A DNA stretch of 10,056 nt from an uncultured Clostridium sp. (GTDB lineage Bacteria > Bacillota > Clostridia > Christensenellales > Pumilibacteraceae), in assembly GCA_900555125.1 (NCBI GenBank), contig USKH01000027.1:1-10056 (forward strand), given 5' to 3'. The translations under genes were made by a program, and so were the position numbers. The notes beneath the pieces are model-generated. The model searched no databases and had not been told where the DNA came from. It saw nothing but the letters and a program-made list of their open reading frames with translations. Shown piece after piece: positions 5,907 through 10,056 of this stretch. Position 1 is the first letter of the stretch. Each line of letters opens with the position of its first letter.

Positions 5907-6725
5907 ATGAGCATAATAGAATTAAAATCCGTCTCGTTTCGTTACGGCGGTGCCAAAAATAAATATGCGATTTCAAATCTTTCGCTTTCTGTCGAAGAAG
6001 GGGAGTTTATTGCGATAGTCGGTCACAACGGTAGCGGGAAAAGCACGCTTGCAAAACTTATGAACGGACTTTTGGAACCTGTTTCCGGCGACGTAATCGT
6101 GGACGGAATCAATACTCGCGACGACGATAAAATTTACGATGTGCGCAAAACGGTGGGCGTCGTTTTCCAGAATCCCGACAATCAGATGGTGGCCACGATA
6201 ATCGAAGACGACGTGGCGTTCGGTCCGGAAAATCTCGGATTAAAACGCGAGGAAATAGGCGAACGTGTGGATTATGCCCTGAAAAGCGTGGGCATGGAAG
6301 AATACCGTAAACGCGAGCCGTTCAAACTGTCCGGCGGACAAAAACAGCGTATTGCCATTGCCGGCGTACTTGCAATAAAACCGCGAGTGCTTATATTGGA
6401 CGAGTCCACCGCGATGCTCGACCCGCCCGGGCGAGACGAAATCATGCGCGTCGTGGACAGACTGAGAAAAGAAAGCAATATGACGGTTATCACCGTAACT
6501 CATTTTATGGAAGAGGCGCAGTCCGCCGACAGAATAATAGTGTTAAACGGCGGAAAATTGGTCATGCAGGGAAAACCCGAAGAGGTTTTTTCGCAGTCGG
6601 ACAAGCTGCTCGGTGCGGGACTTATTCCGCCATTGTACGTCCGCGTGCGCGACGCTCTTAAAGATAAACTCGATTTGCCGGAAATAGAAAACGAAGACGA
6701 ACTTGTGGAGGCGTTATGTCGATAG
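5907..6725 (+). CDS. ecfA1: Energy-coupling factor transporter ATPase EcfA1
   Basis: EcfA1 is one of two ABC ATPases that drive group II ECF transporters for vitamins and other micronutrients. The 272 residues contain Walker A GHNGSGKST (39-47), Q-loop Gln88 in VFQNPDNQ, signature LSGGQ (141-145), Walker B ILDES (163-167, catalytic Glu166) and switch His199. I place the start at the ATG at 5907, giving the family-typical beginning MSIIELKSVSFRYGG; an in-frame TTG at 5871 would extend it by 12 residues but lies inside the promoter. No Shine-Dalgarno sequence precedes the ATG, and the -10 box ends only seven bases before it, so the mRNA may be leaderless. The stop overlaps the start of ecfA2 by 10 bases. 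Of the paired ATPases this is the first, which is usually EcfA1. Confidence 0.94.
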   Translation: MSIIELKSVSFRYGGAKNKYAISNLSLSVEEGEFIAIVGHNGSGKSTLAKLMNGLLEPVSGDVIVDGINTRDDDKIYDVRKTVGVVFQNPDNQMVATIIEDDVAFGPENLGLKREEIGERVDYALKSVGMEEYRKREPFKLSGGQKQRIAIAGVLAIKPRVLILDESTAMLDPPGRDEIMRVVDRLRKESNMTVITVTHFMEEAQSADRIIVLNGGKLVMQGKPEEVFSQSDKLLGAGLIPPLYVRVRDALKDKLDLPEIENEDELVEALCR

Positions 6726-7564
6726 AAATCAAGAATTTGTCGTACGTTTACGACCCCAAGGCAGCGTTTTCCAAACGGGCGCTCGAAAACGTGTCGTTTG
6801 AAATAGAAGACGGCGATTTTTTCGGAATAATAGGACACACCGGCAGCGGCAAAAGCACGCTTGTTACGCATTTTAACGGACTTGTTCCGGTGCAAAGCGG
6901 TACGGTTATCGTAGACGGCGTTGATTTAAGCAAAAAATACGATAAAAAAGCTCTTAGGGCAAAAGTGGGTATGGTTTTTCAGTACCCCGAATATCAGCTT
7001 TTTGCCGATACCGTTTGCGAGGACGTCGGCTTCGGACCTAAAAATCTCGGATTGCAACAGGAAGAAATCGCCGAGCGAGTTAAAACGGCAATTACGCTTG
7101 TCGGATTGGATTATGACGACATAAAAAACCGTTCGCCTTTCGAGCTTTCCGGCGGTCAGATGAGAAGAGTGGCTCTTGCGGGTGTAATTGCCATGAATCC
7201 GTCCATACTGGTTCTGGACGAGCCCACCGCGGGATTGGATCCCACCGGAAAAAAAGACATACTCAACCTCATAAATTCTTTGCGTACCACGGTAAAAATA
7301 GTAGTCGTAATTTCCCACAACATGGACGAGGTTGCCGAGTATTGTAGCCGTGTAGCCGTGCTTAAAGAAGGCAAAAATCTCGGCGTGTTCACGCCTTCGC
7401 AATTGTTTAGCGGCGACACCGCGGAAAAATTAGGCGTCGAATTGCCGTCGGTTACAAGACTTGCCCGTAAGCTCAGGGCAAAAGGGTTGCCGATAAACGG
7501 CGACGTCATTTCCGAAGCCGAACTTATTGCCTCAATCGCAAAGGCAAAGGGGGTAACTCTGTGA
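6716..7564 (+). CDS. ecfA2: Energy-coupling factor transporter ATPase EcfA2
   Basis: This is the partner ABC ATPase of EcfA1; the two form a heterodimer under the EcfT scaffold on the cytoplasmic side. In 282 residues there are Walker A GHTGSGKST (40-48), Q-loop Gln89 in VFQYPEYQ, signature LSGGQ (144-148), Walker B LVLDEP (165-170, Glu169) and switch His201, followed by the C-terminal regulatory extension usual in EcfA2. The ATG has a GGAGG site six bases upstream and starts inside the end of ecfA1. The stop overlaps the GTG start of ecfT by four bases. Compared with EcfA1, this copy has the canonical LDEP and a longer loop after strand 1 (residues 13-20), which also fits EcfA2. Confidence 0.94.
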   Translation: MSIEIKNLSYVYDPKAAFSKRALENVSFEIEDGDFFGIIGHTGSGKSTLVTHFNGLVPVQSGTVIVDGVDLSKKYDKKALRAKVGMVFQYPEYQLFADTVCEDVGFGPKNLGLQQEEIAERVKTAITLVGLDYDDIKNRSPFELSGGQMRRVALAGVIAMNPSILVLDEPTAGLDPTGKKDILNLINSLRTTVKIVVVISHNMDEVAEYCSRVAVLKEGKNLGVFTPSQLFSGDTAEKLGVELPSVTRLARKLRAKGLPINGDVISEAELIASIAKAKGVTL

Positions 7565-8406
7565 GAGAAATAACCCTCGGACAATATTATCCCGTATCTT
7601 CGCCGATACATCGCCTCGATCCGAGAATAAAACTGCTAATTTCGATAATGTATCTCGTGATGATGTTTTTCGTAAAGCATTTCATCATGTTCGGAGCAAT
7701 TGCGCTCGGTCTTCTTATAGTGGTTTTTGTGTCGCGCGTACCGCTTCTCAAGGTGCTTAAAAGCCTTAAAGTGGTAATTTTTCTGGTCGTGTTCACGTTT
7801 ATAATGACCGTGCTTTTCTACAATAAGGACGGCACTCTGTGGTGTGCGTTCTGGGTGATTAAAATTTATAAAGAAGCGGTTATAAATGCGGCTTTTTTGT
7901 GTACGCGTCTTATTCTGCTCGTTTTAGGACCCACCATGCTTACCTATACGACAACGCCGGTCGAGCTTACCGACGCACTCGAAAGCTTGTTAAAGCCGCT
8001 TGCGATGATTGGAATACCCGTGCATTATCTTGCTATAATCATGCAGATAGCTCTGCGCCTTATACCGTCTTTTATAGAAGAAACGGATAAAATAATTTCG
8101 GCGCAGAAATCTCGTTGCGCCGATTTCGACACCGGCAACCTGTTCAGGCGCGCAAAGGCCATGATTCCCGTGATAATACCGCTTATTATTTCGGCGTTCA
8201 AACGCGCCGACGATCTTGCCGACGCAATGGATTCTCGTTGTTATCGCGGAGCCAAGGGCAGAACACGCTACAAAAAGATGAAAATGCGCTTTACGGACGC
8301 TTTGATGCTTATTCTGATGGCGGCTGTGTTTTTTGTCGTTTTAGTCGTAAATTACAACTGGTTTCCCGGAATTATCGATTTTTCGGCTATAAGGTGGTTT
8401 GTATGA
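7561..8406 (+). CDS. ecfT: Energy-coupling factor transporter transmembrane scaffold EcfT
   Basis: EcfT spans the membrane and couples ATP hydrolysis by EcfA1/EcfA2 to toppling of an exchangeable substrate-binding S component. The 281-residue protein starts at GTG with an AAGGGGG ribosome binding site and the typical opening YYPVSSPIHRLDPRIKLL. Hydrophobic segments lie at about 24-58, 68-88, 106-128, 146-168 and 246-266. Two charged coupling-helix motifs contact the ATPases: AQKSRCADFD (181-190) and AMDSRCYRG (222-230), standing for the family's A-R-G-type motifs. Both here read S-R-C, the first being less usual to my knowledge. No S component is in the window, consistent with a shared group II module whose S proteins are encoded elsewhere. 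Its stop overlaps the start of truA by four bases. Confidence 0.94.
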   Translation: MREITLGQYYPVSSPIHRLDPRIKLLISIMYLVMMFFVKHFIMFGAIALGLLIVVFVSRVPLLKVLKSLKVVIFLVVFTFIMTVLFYNKDGTLWCAFWVIKIYKEAVINAAFLCTRLILLVLGPTMLTYTTTPVELTDALESLLKPLAMIGIPVHYLAIIMQIALRLIPSFIEETDKIISAQKSRCADFDTGNLFRRAKAMIPVIIPLIISAFKRADDLADAMDSRCYRGAKGRTRYKKMKMRFTDALMLILMAAVFFVVLVVNYNWFPGIIDFSAIRWFV

Positions 8407-9134
8407 ACGTTTGCATTGTCGTAGACTATATAGGCACGGCGTATCACGGCTGGCAAAAGCAAAAAGGACTCGACACCGTGCAGGAGCGGCTGGAAAACGC
8501 CGTTCATAGCCTTACCGGCGAAGTCGTTACCGTTCACGGCAGCGGACGAACAGACGCCGGCGTTCACGCGCTGGGACAGGTAGCTCATTTCTGTCTCGAA
8601 AATCAGTCGCGTTCGTACAACTTCGTCAAAGGATTAAATCATTTTTTGCCCGCCGACATACGAGTGCTTTCCGCCGAAACGGTTGCCGACGATTTTCACG
8701 CAAGGTTTTCCGCTCATAAAAAAACATATGAATATCTTTTGTACGAGGGAAAAACCGACCGTGCGATTTTTCTTAACCGTGCGATGCGCGTGTGGGCAAA
8801 TCTCGACGTGGACAAAATGAACGAGGCAGCCGGGCTTCTGACAGGCGAACACGACTTTTCGTCGTTTATGTCGTCGGGTAGCGAAGTAACAAGCACCGTT
8901 CGAACGCTATATGAGCTGAAAGCCGAAAGAGAGGGTGAAATTATCAAAATAACCGCTTCGGCAAACGGCTTTCTGTACAATATGGTGCGCCGTCTTGTCG
9001 CCGTACTTATAAAAGTCGGTAAGGGCGAAATCGTACCGTCGGAGACAAAAAAAATTCTGGACACGTGCGACGGAACGTCAATAAAAGACATTGTACCGGC
9101 ATGCGGATTATATATGAAAAGCGTCGAATACTGA
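8403..9134 (+). CDS. truA: tRNA pseudouridine(38-40) synthase TruA
   Basis: TruA converts uridines 38-40 of the tRNA anticodon arm to pseudouridine. The 243-residue protein begins with the family-typical YIGTAYHGWQ (9-18) and carries the catalytic Asp51 in GSGRTDAGVHA (46-56), the KTYEY segment with Tyr109, and GFLYNMVRRLV (189-199) of the RNA-binding cleft. I chose the ATG at 8403, which overlaps the ecfT stop (ATGA) and has AAGGTGG upstream; a longer in-frame reading back to 8115 would lie inside ecfT and has no homology. The ecfA1-ecfA2-ecfT-truA order is the classic Bacillota arrangement, normally between rplQ and rplM-rpsI. Here neither ribosomal neighbour is present: soj lies upstream in the opposite direction and an unrelated hydrolase follows. 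Confidence 0.95.
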   Translation: MNVCIVVDYIGTAYHGWQKQKGLDTVQERLENAVHSLTGEVVTVHGSGRTDAGVHALGQVAHFCLENQSRSYNFVKGLNHFLPADIRVLSAETVADDFHARFSAHKKTYEYLLYEGKTDRAIFLNRAMRVWANLDVDKMNEAAGLLTGEHDFSSFMSSGSEVTSTVRTLYELKAEREGEIIKITASANGFLYNMVRRLVAVLIKVGKGEIVPSETKKILDTCDGTSIKDIVPACGLYMKSVEY

Positions 9135-9156
9135 AATTACAATAAACAAATTCGAT

Positions 9157-9185
9157 TTGACTATATCGGATAAAAGAAGTACAAT
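9157..9185 (+). promoter_or_regulatory. Sigma-A-type promoter of the MBL-fold hydrolase
   Basis: TTGACT (9157-9162), a 17-base spacer and TACAAT (9180-9185) form a good promoter in the short gap after truA. Transcription would start near 9192, giving a leader of roughly 24 bases that contains AGAGGAG ahead of the ATG at 9216. The hydrolase can thus be expressed separately from the ecf operon. No hairpin terminator for truA is evident in 9135-9156. Confidence 0.8.
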
Positions 9186-9215
9186 ATATTAAAATCACAT
9201 AGAGGAGATAAAATC

Positions 9216-10056
9216 ATGAAGATAAGATATTGGGGTACCGCGGCAGCGGAAGGAATACCGTCATTGTTCTGTTCATGCCCGAGATGCGTCGAGGCTCGCG
9301 AAAAGAAAGGGAAATTCATCCGCACTCGTTCGCAACTTCTCATCGACGATACGCTGCTTGTCGACTTCAATGCAGATACTTACATGCATTCTCTGAAATA
9401 CGATTTCGACCTCGGCAAACTGAAAGACGTGCTTATTACGCATGTTCACGAAGATCATTTTTATCCCAATGATATCTTATACCGCAAGGCGGGATTTGCT
9501 CCCGAAGTCGAAATACCCACGCTCACTTTTCACGGCTCGGGCGACTTAAAAGACGATTATCTCTATCACACGCACGGAGACTACGACACTATTGACAGAG
9601 GAAGAATAGCCTTTCACGAACTTGAACGTTACAAGTGGTATGAAATTGCAGGCTACCGCGTCGCGTCGCTTCCGGCAACGCACGGAACTCACGATCCGAG
9701 AGTATATGTCATTCAAAAAAACGGAAAGACGGCGTTTATTTTAAACGACAGCGGAATGATGCGTCAGGAAAATTTCGAATGGCTGAAAAACGAAAAGGTC
9801 AAATTCGATCTCGTTTCCTACGACTGCACGGGCGATGTGAACGACACGCTTATTGCCTGGGGTAAAAACGCAAGCCATATGGGACTTAAAAATATTATTG
9901 CCACGCGTGAAATTTTGAAAAACAACGGCAATTATTTACCCGGAACAATAGACATCGTAACGCACTTTACGCACAACGGAGTAAACAGCGGTTACCAAAC
10001 AATGAAAGAAATAGCCGGCAAAGAGGGTTTTATCACCTCTTTTGACGGAATGGAAA
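9216..10056 (+). CDS. PhnP-like metallo-beta-lactamase-fold hydrolase, 3' end outside window
   Basis: The frame runs open from the ATG at 9216 (AGAGGAG site upstream) to the window edge, 280 residues so far and probably nearly complete. It has the metal-binding motif HVHEDH (76-81), further metal-ligand candidates His156, Asp178 and His253, and near the N-terminus GTAAAEGIP then CSCPRC (19-24). That cysteine cluster recalls PhnP (phosphoribosyl 1,2-cyclic phosphodiesterase of phosphonate breakdown), where cysteines near the N-terminus bind a structural zinc. No other phosphonate gene is in the window, so PhnP activity is not established; many related MBL-fold hydrolases of Clostridia have unknown substrates. 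The protein has no signal peptide and should be cytoplasmic. Its own promoter separates it from truA. Confidence 0.88.
   Translation, partial: MKIRYWGTAAAEGIPSLFCSCPRCVEAREKKGKFIRTRSQLLIDDTLLVDFNADTYMHSLKYDFDLGKLKDVLITHVHEDHFYPNDILYRKAGFAPEVEIPTLTFHGSGDLKDDYLYHTHGDYDTIDRGRIAFHELERYKWYEIAGYRVASLPATHGTHDPRVYVIQKNGKTAFILNDSGMMRQENFEWLKNEKVKFDLVSYDCTGDVNDTLIAWGKNASHMGLKNIIATREILKNNGNYLPGTIDIVTHFTHNGVNSGYQTMKEIAGKEGFITSFDGME

Noticed and set aside
8115..8402. Upstream in-frame extension of TruA
   Set aside because: It overlaps ecfT out of frame and lacks TruA similarity; the ATG at 8403 has a good ribosome binding site and an ATGA overlap.
1..10056. CRISPR array, tRNA or rRNA genes, transposase or phage genes
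   Set aside because: No regularly spaced direct repeats, no tRNA/rRNA-like sequence and no mobile-element protein motifs were seen.

Overview
The window looks like two unrelated pieces of Bacillota (Clostridia-type) DNA joined near position 3750-3790. Left of the join lies a tightly packed minus-strand housekeeping cluster, in transcription order prmA (5' end missing), rsmE, a NifS/IscS-type cysteine desulfurase and thiI. Gene order, AGGAG-type ribosome binding sites and protein style resemble gut Lachnospiraceae. Right of the join the codon habits change: serine TCG, isoleucine ATA and arginine CGT/CGC become common, and the genes suggest another Clostridia lineage, perhaps Christensenellales-like. 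Both lineage guesses are inference. PrmA loses its N-terminal third exactly at the join, so a chimeric metagenome contig is the simplest explanation.

Layout: 9-30, possible plus-strand terminator for a gene left of the window. 39-3787 (minus): thiI, cysteine desulfurase, rsmE, prmA fragment. 3738-3977 (plus): small two-helix membrane protein with an uncertain 5' end. 3983-4069: a compact inverted-repeat element that folds as a three-way-junction RNA on the plus strand. 4117-5760 (minus): a ParA/Soj ATPase followed by an AraC-family regulator, apparently one operon. 5761-5906: divergent regulatory region with two sigma-A-type promoters of identical -35/-10 hexamers and spacing, and an inverted repeat between them. 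5907-9134 (plus): ecfA1, ecfA2, ecfT and truA, all overlapping by 4-10 bases. 9135-9215: short intergenic region with its own promoter. 9216 to the window end (plus): a PhnP-like metallo-beta-lactamase-fold hydrolase, cut by the window edge.

Functionally, the left cluster deals with modification of the translation apparatus: ribosomal protein L11 methylation (PrmA), 16S rRNA m3U1498 methylation (RsmE), and 4-thiouridine in tRNA (desulfurase plus ThiI). The right operon encodes the shared energizing module of a group II ECF vitamin/cofactor transporter, with no S component in the window, coupled to tRNA pseudouridine synthase TruA.

The main points for a second look are the chimeric join, the structured RNA-like element, an apparently leaderless ecfA1 start directly after a strong promoter, and a ParA gene followed by an AraC regulator where a ParB gene would be expected. 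I found no convincing evidence for a wholly new multi-gene system, CRISPR array, transposase or tRNA/rRNA gene.
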